DNA of 64,000 nucleotides from Bacteroidota bacterium (GCA_018266575.1 JAFEAE010000015.1:248001-312000); one strand, 5' to 3'; positions 27,049 through 36,502 are shown, numbered from the stretch's first letter. Numbers and translations: made by a program. Notes: generated by a model not told the origin, from the sequence alone.

Positions 27049-28239
27049 TTATTGAACTAACACATACAAATTGTTATTGCCAACAACTGAACTATTTCTT
27101 AAGACCGAATAAGGTAATAAGAAATGCCCGTAATAGCCCCACGGTGTTCCCCATGAATTCTGAACAATAAAATAACCTCCGCCGGTAGCACTTGTGGAAG
27201 ATGTCCCATCATCAAAATAGCCAACCAACGGAACTGCATGGCCGCCGAGTGCACGCAAGCCCCTGGTTATTTTTCCATTGGTCAATGGGTTGTAGATATA
27301 GCTGGTTGTGCTGAGCCCTTCAAATACTGTGTACTTGGTATTATCATATACAGTAAATCCCATCAATACCGGCTTATTGTTCAGGATTGCATATTTGCAA
27401 TTGTTGACTTCTGCAACATCACCTGTACCAGCAATATAATAGTAACCTGCGGCAGTGGTACCGGACGTAGTTGTAGATCCGCTTTCCGTTGCGATTTTAA
27501 AATTAACAGCATTGCTTATTGCACTTGCGCTCGGAGCTGTTTTAAATTGTGTGGATGTAGATGACGCAACATTATACCCCTGAGAGTTAAGCGATATAGG
27601 ATATGGATAAAGATCTTCTGTACTTTCCCCATAAGGGCTTATAGATTTCCCGGATCCCGAATTATTGCTTAGCCCCTGTAGTGCCTGCCCGATGTTAACC
27701 ATGTTGGCGCCAGGATCAGAGGTAATAGAATAGCCTTCAATTTTAACGCGTTCTACATAATATAAAAAGAGAGGTGCAAGAGAGCCGCTTGTACCGAAAA
27801 AACTGGTAGGGCTGATGAACTTGTTTGCAACTACTGCAGCTACGGCGCTGGCAGTTGAATTAATGATCGGCTGGCTGGCAACCGATCCGCCACCTGTATA
27901 GTACTTAAGAATTTCATTTGCCTCGGTACCACAGAAACCTGTGCAGGAGCCGATCTGGCCCTGGTCCCTGATTGCAGGGGTTGTCATCAGGTAGCTGGAG
28001 GGCAATGTTCCTGAATAGCTCATTCCCAATGTTGACTTGTCGCCTCTCAAAACATCCGGTGTGAAAACAGGAAGGCTGTTTACTTCTTCATCCGAAGAAG
28101 GCAGTAATCCATATACGTGCGTTTGGATCGAATTGGAAGTATTGGATGAACCGGGTTTGATATCAGATTTCGAACATGCATTGAGGATAATTGCAATACA
28201 AGCAGTAATGAAAAGAAGTTTGAAAATTGAATTTCTCAT
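27049..28239 (-). CDS. Papain-like (C1A) cysteine peptidase, lipoprotein
   Basis: 396-residue exported lipoprotein: signal segment with lipobox LNAC (lipidated Cys22). Papain-type catalytic residues fit well: Gln93 and Cys99 in RDQGQIGSCTGFCG, His334 in LGGHAVPLVGYFDD, Asn361 in VQNSWGTPWGYYG. A Ser/Thr/Gly-rich region (about 190-270) separates the two lobes. No clear propeptide is seen. Probably degrades or processes protein at the cell surface. Single transcription unit. Confidence 0.87.
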   Translation of the reverse strand: MRNSIFKLLFITACIAIILNACSKSDIKPGSSNTSNSIQTHVYGLLPSSDEEVNSLPVFTPDVLRGDKSTLGMSYSGTLPSSYLMTTPAIRDQGQIGSCTGFCGTEANEILKYYTGGGSVASQPIINSTASAVAAVVANKFISPTSFFGTSGSLAPLFLYYVERVKIEGYSITSDPGANMVNIGQALQGLSNNSGSGKSISPYGESTEDLYPYPISLNSQGYNVASSTSTQFKTAPSASAISNAVNFKIATESGSTTTSGTTAAGYYYIAGTGDVAEVNNCKYAILNNKPVLMGFTVYDNTKYTVFEGLSTTSYIYNPLTNGKITRGLRALGGHAVPLVGYFDDGTSSTSATGGGYFIVQNSWGTPWGYYGHFLLPYSVLRNSSVVGNNNLYVLVQ

Positions 28240-28432
28240 GTTGTAGGTTTTGATGAATAAATAAGTAACGGGGGCTGCAGGAGTAAGTTGTTACTAAATA
28301 TATGACGAAATCCTTTTATTAGAATTGTTTTCCATCTTTAATTTCCCACATTAATGTGAATTATGTATGGATGAAATACAAATCTTTTTCTGATGAGCTA
28401 CAGGAATATCAATTATACAACTGCTAATAAAA

Positions 28433-29278
28433 TCATTTTATCCCAACAATATTGCTCAACATGCCGATGCCTTCAATGCTGATGTTTACCTCATCATTTA
28501 TTTGTAAGGTGAAATGATCCGGCGGTACAATGCCTGTGCCCGTCATTAAAAAACATCCATTAATGAAATCACATTCGCGGAAAAGAAATGAAGCAAGCTG
28601 CGTGAGTTCTCGTTTCATCCTGTTGAGTGAAATGCTGCCTGCAAAAACTTCATTTCCGTTTCGGGTTATCTGTAAATGAATGATCGTTTCTTTTGAAATG
28701 GGCTTTTCGGGAATGTATAATCCCGGGCCAAGTGCAGCACTGCGTTCATACGATTTTGCCTGCGGGAGGTATAACGGGTTTTCACCTTCGATACTCCTTG
28801 AACTCATGTCGTTTCCAATTGTATAAGCTTGTATTTCGCCGGAAGAATTAATGAACAATGTCAATTCGGGTTCAGGCACGTTCCACGTAGAATCTTTCCG
28901 GATATTGACTTGCTGTTTATGCGCAACCACGCGATGGGCAAGAGCTTTGAAGAAAAGCTCAGGGCGTTCTGCTTCATACACTTTTTGATAAAAATCACCA
29001 CCGCCGGCATTCTTTGATTCTTCCATACGGGCATCGCGGCTACGCATGTACGTTACACCGGCTGCCCATACTTCCTGGTTGCCGATCGGCGCGAGTAAAT
29101 GATGCCGGATCAATTCATCACTTTCTGCTTTGCTGATTTCTGTATCAGCATATTTTAATGAAGAGAGATGGGCAAAAAGATTTTTTTGATTGATCAATGA
29201 ATTCCATTCTTCTTTCAATAAATAGGATTTGCTTTCGTCAATAAGAACATTGCCTTTTGTTGTTTTGTAAAGATGCAT
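28433..29278 (-). CDS. Fumarylacetoacetate hydrolase family, 2-keto-3-deoxyarabinonate dehydratase-like
   Basis: 281 residues of the FAH fold. Metal-binding acidic block [10 protein letters not shown] and the signature [20 protein letters not shown], which resembles 2-dehydro-3-deoxy-D-arabinonate dehydratases closely, followed by [11 protein letters not shown]. Such enzymes act on 2-keto-3-deoxy sugar acids in oxidative pentose or uronate breakdown. The lipoprotein just upstream on the same strand (46 bases, with a heptad array between) may belong to the same process, but no other pathway enzyme is nearby. Confidence 0.8.
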   Translation of the reverse strand: MHLYKTTKGNVLIDESKSYLLKEEWNSLINQKNLFAHLSSLKYADTEISKAESDELIRHHLLAPIGNQEVWAAGVTYMRSRDARMEESKNAGGGDFYQKVYEAERPELFFKALAHRVVAHKQQVNIRKDSTWNVPEPELTLFINSSGEIQAYTIGNDMSSRSIEGENPLYLPQAKSYERSAALGPGLYIPEKPISKETIIHLQITRNGNEVFAGSISLNRMKRELTQLASFLFRECDFINGCFLMTGTGIVPPDHFTLQINDEVNISIEGIGMLSNIVGIK

Positions 29279-29289
29279 GGCTAAATAGT

Positions 29290-29317
29290 AAGTTATAAGT
29301 TATAAGTGATAAGTTGT
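29290..29317. repeat. Heptad array (4 x 7 bp)
   Basis: AAGTTAT twice, then AAGTGAT and AAGTTGT, in perfect 7-base phase. It fills the gap between the lipoprotein stop (29324) and the FAH gene start (29278). Confidence 0.7.
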
Positions 29318-29323
29318 CGTCGG

Positions 29324-30559
29324 TCAACGAACATCATTCAGATCTACTCCCAGTAATTGTTTGGCAATAGCTCGAAGATCTTCATAATTTCCTTGCAAAT
29401 GGCAAGTGGTTTGTTGATACGCTTGTTTTTCCCCTTTTTTTAATTCTTTCACAGATGAGGAAGATTCTATTTCATAAAAAAAGCCGAGTTGTGATCCATC
29501 CTTTAGCGGGCCATCATTGTAAGCATTCACTACATCGCCTTTGAAAGGTTGTTTCTGTAATTCCCATTTTGAATTTACATACATTCCGTTCTTGTCAACA
29601 GGGAACAAAATAAAACTGAGCACATTATTTTTAAAATCATAACTCGCAGCAATCGATTTTGCTATCAATGGCGATAAACCGATTTTACCTCTCGATTTGC
29701 CATCGCAGGTTAAAAATAAAACGCTGTCTTTTATTTTTAACCTGTCTGCGGGAATAGCGCCAAAATAATTATCGGTGATGTAATCATGAATATTTTTTTG
29801 CGGCAGGAACGGAATGATCACTTTTGTTTGATCCGATGGCGTCATCATTCCTAAAAGCCAGATGGATAATAACCCGTTTTCTTTTTTCCAATCTGTTGCA
29901 CCGGTATTGGTAATGCTGTTGTAAGATTCGTATCCTACAAATTGTACAGAAGAAGGAATAGAAAGATGTAATTTTTCCTCAAGTTGTTTTTTATCGATCA
30001 AAGAAATTTTTCTTTCAATGAGAATATCAAACGGTGTTCCGCTATAATTGACCAATGCTGCTCTTTTGCTGAATGTAGCCTGCGATTTATCGGATGAAAC
30101 AACATCGTATGTTTCCGTATCAATAACAGCAGGGACTTGCCAATGTGCAATGTTAAATGAATCTCCTTTTTTAAAATAGAGTGCATATTGTCCGCCTTCG
30201 GGGCCAAGCCAGAAACGTTCTTCTCCGCCAAAAGCATTGAATTGCTTTTTCTTTTCACCACTTTCTATCAATTTATAATTTATCCACCCGAAGCTTTTCC
30301 CGCTATCACCATTGGCGCTGCTTGTCATTACTCTTCCCTGGAAATCTGCGCTCAGTAATACTTTTGCATTGCTGTCTGCGCTCTGTAATTCAATAATGTG
30401 TTGTGTGTGTTTTTGCATAAACTCACGGTCATGCGCATACGATGTTACCATAGTTGAACTGTCTTTCTGAATTTCTTTTGGTTTTTCCTGCGATGGGTTG
30501 TTGCAGGCAGCGAAAAAAGCTAAGATCAATAAATAATGCGGGCCATTTATCCTTTTCAT
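29324..30559 (-). CDS. DUF6786-like lipoprotein
   Basis: 411 residues; signal segment with lipobox FAAC (Cys19). The body is beta-rich, with conserved-looking GRVMTSSANGDSGKSFGWIN and FGGEERFWLGPEGGQYALYF. It resembles a Bacteroidota lipoprotein family (DUF6786, from memory) that may have a carbohydrate-binding or mutarotase-like fold. No enzymatic residues identified with confidence. It precedes the FAH-family enzyme on the same strand, so a sugar-related role is possible. Confidence 0.62.
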   Translation of the reverse strand: MKRINGPHYLLILAFFAACNNPSQEKPKEIQKDSSTMVTSYAHDREFMQKHTQHIIELQSADSNAKVLLSADFQGRVMTSSANGDSGKSFGWINYKLIESGEKKKQFNAFGGEERFWLGPEGGQYALYFKKGDSFNIAHWQVPAVIDTETYDVVSSDKSQATFSKRAALVNYSGTPFDILIERKISLIDKKQLEEKLHLSIPSSVQFVGYESYNSITNTGATDWKKENGLLSIWLLGMMTPSDQTKVIIPFLPQKNIHDYITDNYFGAIPADRLKIKDSVLFLTCDGKSRGKIGLSPLIAKSIAASYDFKNNVLSFILFPVDKNGMYVNSKWELQKQPFKGDVVNAYNDGPLKDGSQLGFFYEIESSSSVKELKKGEKQAYQQTTCHLQGNYEDLRAIAKQLLGVDLNDVR

Positions 30560-30604
30560 ATTTCAAGCTGGTTGAGGTTACAAGTTAAGGTATCGTTACC
30601 AAAA

Positions 30605-30639
30605 AATAAGAAATGAGAAATAAGGAATAAGAAATGTGA
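30605..30639. repeat. Heptad array (5 x 7 bp)
   Basis: AATAAGA, AATGAGA, AATAAGG, AATAAGA, AATGTGA in exact 7-base phase, about 45 bases upstream of the DUF6786-like gene. Confidence 0.7.
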
Positions 30640-30647
30640 AAGGAGAG

Positions 30648-30686
30648 TTGTCTGAACCTGGATTTTAAGGATTATTTGGATTGATA
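30648..30686 (+). repeat. TCTGAACC-GGATT element
   Basis: TTGTCTGAACCTGGATTTT followed by AAGGATTATTTGGATTGA. A related start (TTGTCTGAACCAGGATTT) occurs at 19892. I have seen similar TCTGAACC…GGATT strings in spacers of other Bacteroidota. Confidence 0.5.
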
Positions 30687-30793
30687 GTGTAGCGAGTTTG
30701 TAATTGTAAACTTGAAAAGGTAAGCGATGAGCAGTAAACAGTGAGTGGCGTTTAATATTCGGTGAATAAACGAATAGAAATATTCTCGCCGTC

Positions 30794-30813
30794 ATTCCCG
30801 CCCAGGCGGGAAT
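30794..30813. repeat. REP-like palindrome
   Basis: ATTCCCGCC CA GGCGGGAAT: a perfect 9-bp stem with a 2-base loop, preceded by GTC. This resembles the widespread GTCATTCCCGC…GCGGGAAT extragenic palindromes. Confidence 0.6.
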
Positions 30814-30849
30814 CGTATTTATTAAAAGAGTTAAACTTGAACGGAGCGG

Positions 30850-30876
30850 TTCCTATCGCTCGAAGCAAGATAGGAA
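30850..30876. repeat. Short hairpin
   Basis: TTCCTATC / GATAGGAA, perfect 8-bp stem with an 11-base loop that itself contains GCT/AGC complementarity. Confidence 0.45.
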
Positions 30877-30902
30877 TGATGTATAATTTGTTGCAGCTTT
30901 TG

Positions 30903-30967
30903 TTTTCAGGCGAGTCTCTGCATCAGGTTTTTAAAATACAATTTGTATTGCGGGACTCGCCTGAAAA
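30903..30967. repeat. 14-bp perfect inverted repeat
   Basis: TTTTCAGGCGAGTC and GACTCGCCTGAAAA enclose 37 bases, which include a second small palindrome (AATACAATTTGTATT). It has the form of a small cruciform or MITE-like unit; no reading frame inside. Confidence 0.6.
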
Positions 30968-30989
30968 ATTGATTGATTTTTATTAGAGA

Positions 30990-31092
30990 GCTCCACAATG
31001 CTCAATAGAATTGTTGCTGTACAAGAGTGCGATTCTTCCACTGGAGGAATCGAAGGCAAGAATATTTAATAGTAGTAAAAAAGCCGGGTACA
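30990..31092 (+). repeat. Dispersed repeat R1, copy D
   Basis: Shares GCTCCACA, CTCAATAGAATTGTTGCTG, TGTACAAG and TTTAATAGTAGTA with copies A-C. The GACGCAACGATG centre is replaced by a different hairpin (GATTCTTCC / GGAGGAATC) and AAGGCAAGAAT. Confidence 0.7.
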
Positions 31093-31098
31093 AAAAAG

Positions 31099-31866
31099 TC
31101 ACAACACAAAAGGAACGACAGCAAACCTGTTTGCAGGGTATTCGGTGAATTTGTTTTTATACCATTGGTGATGCGCTAATGCACGTGGAATAAGATTCGC
31201 GGAAGTCCAGATAAAAAAACTGAGCGCAGGTAAATTCCAGCATAACAAAGCAAAGCCAAGCCACTCGATCAACTCTCCGAAAAGATTTGGGCAACTGATA
31301 TAATTGAATAACCATTTTGCCGGAATTATATAATGCGTTTCATTCGGTTTACGCAGGTGGATGAGAATATTGTCCGACTTCCAGTTGATATACAATCCCG
31401 AAAAAAATAAAATGATACCTGCGATAAACCGAAAATCTGTAAGCCACGTAGCAGTATAATTTGCAAAATGCGTGAAATAATATCCCAGCGAAAATCCATT
31501 CATAAAATTGAAAAAGATAGCAGAACAAACGATCAGCACCGGCATCTTTTTTCCTTTGGTATGAATACGAAAAGGAAAAATAAAACTGCGGTTAAAATAG
31601 TGCAAACAAAATAATGCGATCATTACCCATGATACAGAAGAAACAAATTGAATATCCGGGATGATGAATATTGCTAACACAACGAGCACTGTGGATTCCA
31701 TGATCATCCAACCAATTTTATTGCTGATCGCAATTCCCCATTTTGAGGAAGTGTGCCTTCCGTAAGGTGCAGCAATTTTCAGCAGCACCAAAAACACAAT
31801 GATGGCAACTGCAATCCACGTGTATTGGAGTAATTGGAATGAGTGATAGGAGATAGTTAATATCAA
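31099..31866 (-). CDS. Steroid 5-alpha-reductase-family membrane protein
   Basis: 255 residues, about six TM helices. Family marks: PYGRHTSSKWG near the N-terminus, NISCPN-like NYISCPNLFGELIEWLGFAL and the C-terminal HHQWYKNKFTEYP. SRD5A-type enzymes reduce an enone double bond of steroids or polyprenoids with NADPH; the bacterial substrate is not known. The likely start is TTG at 31866 inside the previous gene's stop codon (4-base overlap); no ATG occurs before the conserved YGRH block, so a TTG start with translational coupling is the best reading. Confidence 0.82.
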   Translation of the reverse strand: MILTISYHSFQLLQYTWIAVAIIVFLVLLKIAAPYGRHTSSKWGIAISNKIGWMIMESTVLVVLAIFIIPDIQFVSSVSWVMIALFCLHYFNRSFIFPFRIHTKGKKMPVLIVCSAIFFNFMNGFSLGYYFTHFANYTATWLTDFRFIAGIILFFSGLYINWKSDNILIHLRKPNETHYIIPAKWLFNYISCPNLFGELIEWLGFALLCWNLPALSFFIWTSANLIPRALAHHQWYKNKFTEYPANRFAVVPFVL

Positions 31867-32336
31867 AGCTGAATGTTGTTGATTTTTTTTGAAAGCAGTT
31901 TGTGCACAGTTAGCGCATTTGCCGGTTGAATATCCGGTTCAACATAACATGCACGGTAATATGAGGACATCAATTTTTCTTTTGTATAAAATTCAAAAGG
32001 CAAAGTCCTTTCCGAAAGCGGAGATGTAAGAAACGCATTTACTGATTCTTCAAGCAAAAGATTTTCATTCAACCTGATAAATTCAGCGATTATTGTCGAC
32101 CAAAAAATTGTGAGCGTTTCGTGGTAGCCGGAATTTCCTGTATTCTCTGTCTGATGAAAATTATTTAATAAGATTATGCCGGATTTCATTCTGCAAATCG
32201 CATCAAAAAAACCGTAGTGATGTACATGCCATATCCCGATAATCAGGTGTGCGTGATGTGTCCATTCCGGTTTTGGCAAACAGCGATCATTGAATTGTTT
32301 CGCAAGAAAATTAATCTGTTGTTTTGTATAATCCAT
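31863..32336 (-). CDS. Conserved hypothetical protein (His-rich)
   Basis: 157 residues from ATG 32336. No named family, but the pattern is distinctive: PEWTHHAHLIIGIWHVHHYGF near the N-terminus (five His within a short span) and GNSGYHETLTIFW later, which suggests a metal or cofactor site. It lies between an M20 peptidase gene (8 bases upstream) and the steroid-reductase-like gene (4-base overlap), so all three are probably cotranscribed. Function unknown. Confidence 0.65.
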   Translation of the reverse strand: MDYTKQQINFLAKQFNDRCLPKPEWTHHAHLIIGIWHVHHYGFFDAICRMKSGIILLNNFHQTENTGNSGYHETLTIFWSTIIAEFIRLNENLLLEESVNAFLTSPLSERTLPFEFYTKEKLMSSYYRACYVEPDIQPANALTVHKLLSKKINNIQL

Positions 32337-32344
32337 CGTTAAAA

Positions 32345-33745
32345 TCAATGCCCGGAAGCAATCGCTTTGATCAGGTTGTATTCGTATTCCAATCCATCGT
32401 AATAAGATTTTACCAGGATGCGTTCGTCTTTACCATGGGCACGGTTATCGTCCATATCAAGGCAAACGCCTGAAACGCCGTAGGTAGGGATGCCTTCGCT
32501 GCGCAAATAAATTCCGTCGCTGGCACCCACATCCATCGTAGGTATCACAATTGCACCAGGCCACAATTTATTAGTAACATTTTCTATTTTTTGCATCACT
32601 TCGGGATTTAAAGGAGATGCTGGATTGTTATGCATTGCACTTGCAACAGTTACTTCGATCTGTTTATCACCAAGCACATCTGATATTGCATTGAGCACTT
32701 CCTGCTGCGAGGTGCCCGGCATTACCCTGCAATTGATATTTGCTTTTGCCGACTGAGGCAAAGCATTCGCAGCATGGCCGCCGGAAAGCATTGTTGCCAC
32801 ACAGGTAGTACGAATAAGGGCATTGTAATATGGCGACACGGATAATCGTGCGATCGCATCTATATCGTTTGGGTTTTGCGATACAGCTTTCATATCAGCT
32901 GCAGTTTGCCCGCCTTCAAATTCAGCCATCTTGCCGAAGTAAATACGTGCTACTTCATTGATCTGAGCCGGAAAATTATATTCTCTGAGTTTTATGAGAC
33001 CATCAGCAAGACGATAGATCGCATTGTCTTTTGAAGGCTCCGAACTATGGCCACCGGGGTTTTTTACCTCAAGCGTTATATCAAGGTATGTTTTTTCACT
33101 TACCTGTACGGAGCGTGTTGTGCGTTTCCCGTTTTTCAATTGCGGATCGCCTGCATCCATGTTAATGCAATATGCAGCATCAATTAACTCGCGATGTGTT
33201 TTCAAGAGCCATTCTACGCCATTATAATCATCACTGTTTTCTTCGCCTGCAGTAAGCGCTAAAATGAGATCACGGTCGGGAACAAAATTTTCTTTCTTCA
33301 ACCGTATAAAATCGGTGACAAGTATTGCATCACCATCTTTTATATCGCAGGTACCGCGTCCGTAAAAATATCCTTCACGCTCGTTAAGTTGAAAAGGATC
33401 CATCGACCAGTCTTCCCTTCTTGCTTCTACTACATCCAGGTGAGAAAGGAATAAAACCGGCTTTGCTTTTCCGGAACCATGTATGCGGACAACAACATTT
33501 TGATTGCGCTCCCTCGGCCCAATTACAGTGACATCTTTTTCCGGGAACCCTGCATCCAGAAAACGTTTTGCCATTGCTTTTGCTGCAACGGTAGTATTAC
33601 CGGCACTGCTCGTGGTGTTGATCTCTATGAGTTCTTTGAAAATACTTCGCCCCAATTCTTCATTTGCAGAAACTTTTTGAGCGAACGAATATTCATACGC
33701 AATCAGAGACGCGAAAAAGAAAATGCAGATATGATATTTTTTCAT
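32345..33745 (-). CDS. Secreted M20/M28-type metallopeptidase
   Basis: 466 residues from ATG 33745 with a signal peptide (YHICIFFFASLIAYEYSFA). Di-zinc ligands of M20 enzymes are in place: H102 (FLSHLDVV), D134 (GRGTCDIKDG), catalytic E168/E169 (TAGEENSD), D197 (NMDAGD) and a C-terminal His (DDNRAHGKDER). A dimerisation domain is inserted at about 205-345. It probably trims exported dipeptides, N-acyl amino acids or similar substrates. First gene of an overlapping three-gene unit. Confidence 0.87.
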   Translation of the reverse strand: MKKYHICIFFFASLIAYEYSFAQKVSANEELGRSIFKELIEINTTSSAGNTTVAAKAMAKRFLDAGFPEKDVTVIGPRERNQNVVVRIHGSGKAKPVLFLSHLDVVEARREDWSMDPFQLNEREGYFYGRGTCDIKDGDAILVTDFIRLKKENFVPDRDLILALTAGEENSDDYNGVEWLLKTHRELIDAAYCINMDAGDPQLKNGKRTTRSVQVSEKTYLDITLEVKNPGGHSSEPSKDNAIYRLADGLIKLREYNFPAQINEVARIYFGKMAEFEGGQTAADMKAVSQNPNDIDAIARLSVSPYYNALIRTTCVATMLSGGHAANALPQSAKANINCRVMPGTSQQEVLNAISDVLGDKQIEVTVASAMHNNPASPLNPEVMQKIENVTNKLWPGAIVIPTMDVGASDGIYLRSEGIPTYGVSGVCLDMDDNRAHGKDERILVKSYYDGLEYEYNLIKAIASGH

Positions 33746-34054
33746 GAACAAATTATTAGCAGTTAAAAATTAAATCGAAGATGAGTTGTTGTCAAATATA
33801 CTGAACGAAAGATTAAAATAATTTTTGAATATGAACTGTTCCCTGAAGAATTTATTCAGTTACTAAAATTTCTTAGTATATACCGAAGCCTTTTATCAAA
33901 TAAAAAACCTGCGTAACATTCTTATTTGCCTCTCGTAAAATTTAAGGATTAATTACCGATTCAGGTTTTATTTGTCTTGGTGACACGAATTATTTTTATA
34001 TGGATTTTATAGTTCACAACAGCCAGGATTTTTTAACCCACTAAATCATACTAC
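33746..34054. other. Divergent intergenic region
   Basis: 309 AT-rich bases between the divergent M20 peptidase and outer-membrane receptor genes. They should hold both promoters; I see no confident -33/-7 pair, repeat or hairpin. Confidence 0.5.
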
Positions 34055-36493
34055 TTGAAACCATTAATTCTTGCAGTTCTTACTTGTATTACTGTTGTTG
34101 CAGCCGTAGCCCAAAGCAATTTGCAGCCGCTCAGGATAAAAGGATCTGTATTTGATTCTGTTTCAGGCAAACCCCTTGCTTATGTTACTATCATGTTACA
34201 GGATGCCAGGACAAAAACGCCTGTAAAAAGTGTTATCTCCAAAGACGATGGAAGTTTTGAAGTATCTGTTTCAAAAGGTAAAAATTATTTGCTGGTGCTC
34301 GCATTTACCGGGTACGCAGGCAAAACCATAGAAGTGAAAAACGATAATACAGATTTCGGGAAGATAGCATTATCGCCTTCTACAAAACAAATGAAAGAGG
34401 TTACCATAACAGCAACCCGGCCGGTAATGAAACGCCAGATCGACGGAATTTCGTACGATGTAAGCGCAGACCCGGAAAGCCCCGCTCTTACTGCATTAGA
34501 TATGATGCGAAAAGTGCCGATGATATCTGTTGATGCGTCCGATAATATTCAATTAAAAGGGAACAGCAATTACAAAATATTAATTAACGGAAAAGAATCT
34601 GCACTGGTTGCAAAAAACCCTTCTGATGTTTTGCGGGCAATGCCTGCAACGAATATTGAAAAGATTGAAGTGATAACAACGCCGCCTGCAAAATATGATG
34701 CAGAAGGTTTGGCGGGCATCATTAACATCATTACTAAAAAGAAAATTGATGAAGGCTATAATATAGGAGTGAATGGCCGTTACAATACGGTGTGGGGCCC
34801 GGGTATAAATTTAAACGGCACATTGAAGCAAGGCAAATTTGGTATGTCGGCTTATATCGGAATGAACAAACGCGGCAATCAAACGACAAACTTTGGCAAC
34901 ACGCAAAACTTTTTTGCCGATAATTCTTTATTGAAACAAGATGGGGCGAATACATTTAACGGCCACAACAAATATGGGAATATAGAATTGAGTTATGAAA
35001 TCGATAGCCTGAATTTACTCACGGGGTCGGTTGAATTTTACAAAGGCCAGAACAATCAGAACAGCGACCAGCTTTCGAGCTTGTTTGACGCGAATAATAT
35101 TATTCAACAACAATATCGTCTTGATAATTCCGGGTACAATACATGGCAGGGGCTTGATGCTGCTGTTAATTACCAGTTAGGATTTAAGAAAGATAAAAAC
35201 CGGCTACTCACTCTTTCTTACAAATACAGCTATTCCCCGAATAAACAGTACAACGATATTATTTTATCTGATACACTCGATTATAATTTGCCAAATTACA
35301 GGCAATACAATAATGCAGGAAATAAGGAGCATACTGTGCAAATAGATTACGTTCACCCCTTCAAAAAATTAACGTTGGAAGCCGGTGGAAAAGCTATACT
35401 TCGTAACAACTTCAGCGATTTTGAAACGAATATTTATGACGATACAACCAAGGAATATGTGTTGAACACCACGCAGAGCAACAACTTTAATTACCACCAG
35501 GATATTTACAGCTTGTATAATTCCTATCAATATAAGCTTGACAAATGGACGGCAAAAGCCGGCTTGCGTTTGGAGCATACTTCCATTAGCGCAAATTTTG
35601 TTTCTGTAGGCAGTTCTGTTAGCCAGGATTATAATAACCTGATCCCATCGGTTTCCATCCAAAGAAATTTTGATAAGAACAGCATCACATTTGGATATAC
35701 AGACAGGATAAGCAGGCCGGGGATTTACCAGCTTAATCCTTTTATAGATCAATCTAACCCCAAGTTCATAAATACCGGCAATCCTAATCTAAAGCCGGAG
35801 CTTAACCACACTTTCGAACTCAACTACAGTAATTTTGCAAAGCACGCAGTAAATATCGGGCTTAGCTATGCATTCTCTTCCAACTCCATTCAGAATGTTA
35901 CAAGCCTTGAAAAAACAGCAGGCGGCGACACCGTAACACTTACAACTTATGAAAACCTCGGAAGCAACAGCAGGCTTGGGTTGAGTGTGAATACCAATTT
36001 TACAATTATAAAGGACCTGACCGTTAACCTTAATGCACAGGGCGGCCATGTATGGCTAAAAGGCGCATATAACGGGCAGCTATATACGAACAAAGGATTT
36101 ACCGGAAATGCATTTTTTAATGCAGGGTACAAGTTCGGGAAAAATAAAGCATACCGCGTTGGCATCGATGCAGGAATATTCAGCGGCAATGTTAATCTGC
36201 AAGGACAATCAAGTGGCTTTATATTTACTTCGTACGTTGTATCCAAAACATTCATGAATAAAAAAGCAACAATTGCATTTGTTGCCAATAATCCATATAG
36301 CCAGTTATTCACGTACCATTCGCATACAACAACACCGGATTTCTACCAGTATTCATTCGGCCAGGAACCTTACAGGGCATTTACTTTGCGTTTTAATTTC
36401 AAATTCGGAAGGCTTAACAGCGATATTAAACGTAATCAGCGTGGTATTAATAATGATGATACCAAAGCCGGCAAAGCAGCAAGTTCAAGTTAG
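34055..36493 (+). CDS. Outer-membrane beta-barrel receptor (CarboxypepD_reg + OMP_b-brl family)
   Basis: 812 residues. A signal peptide (KPLILAVLTCITVVAAVAQ), a carboxypeptidase-regulatory-like beta-sandwich (about 28-100; SVFDSVSGKPLAYVTIML), a plug domain (KIEVITTPPAKYDAEGLAGI) and a long C-terminal barrel with alternating strands (RISRPGIYQLNPFIDQSNPK is the family block). It resembles TonB-dependent transporters that lack a strong TonB box. The start is an unusual TTG at 34055; it opens the signal peptide and the next Met lies well inside the mature domain. Followed by an inverted heptad array with a T-tract. Confidence 0.85.
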   Translation: MKPLILAVLTCITVVAAVAQSNLQPLRIKGSVFDSVSGKPLAYVTIMLQDARTKTPVKSVISKDDGSFEVSVSKGKNYLLVLAFTGYAGKTIEVKNDNTDFGKIALSPSTKQMKEVTITATRPVMKRQIDGISYDVSADPESPALTALDMMRKVPMISVDASDNIQLKGNSNYKILINGKESALVAKNPSDVLRAMPATNIEKIEVITTPPAKYDAEGLAGIINIITKKKIDEGYNIGVNGRYNTVWGPGINLNGTLKQGKFGMSAYIGMNKRGNQTTNFGNTQNFFADNSLLKQDGANTFNGHNKYGNIELSYEIDSLNLLTGSVEFYKGQNNQNSDQLSSLFDANNIIQQQYRLDNSGYNTWQGLDAAVNYQLGFKKDKNRLLTLSYKYSYSPNKQYNDIILSDTLDYNLPNYRQYNNAGNKEHTVQIDYVHPFKKLTLEAGGKAILRNNFSDFETNIYDDTTKEYVLNTTQSNNFNYHQDIYSLYNSYQYKLDKWTAKAGLRLEHTSISANFVSVGSSVSQDYNNLIPSVSIQRNFDKNSITFGYTDRISRPGIYQLNPFIDQSNPKFINTGNPNLKPELNHTFELNYSNFAKHAVNIGLSYAFSSNSIQNVTSLEKTAGGDTVTLTTYENLGSNSRLGLSVNTNFTIIKDLTVNLNAQGGHVWLKGAYNGQLYTNKGFTGNAFFNAGYKFGKNKAYRVGIDAGIFSGNVNLQGQSSGFIFTSYVVSKTFMNKKATIAFVANNPYSQLFTYHSHTTTPDFYQYSFGQEPYRAFTLRFNFKFGRLNSDIKRNQRGINNDDTKAGKAASSS

Positions 36494-36502
36494 TAGAGAG
36501 AA

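Larger units (their letters stand above)
30560..31098. other. Gene-free spacer packed with repeats
   Basis: 539 bases without a credible gene between two minus-strand genes. From left to right: heptad array 30605-30639; TCTGAACC element 30648-30686; short REP-like palindrome 30794-30813; hairpin 30850-30876; 14-bp inverted repeat 30903-30967; R1 copy D 30990-31092. Confidence 0.7.

Noticed and set aside
29290..30639. CRISPR array
   Set aside because: The tandem units are 7-8 bases long, degenerate and without spacers; no cas gene occurs in the window.
35369..36312. Three overlapping minus-strand frames (86-127 codons) under the receptor gene
   Set aside because: They mirror the barrel-coding sequence and have no own leader, signal or motif.
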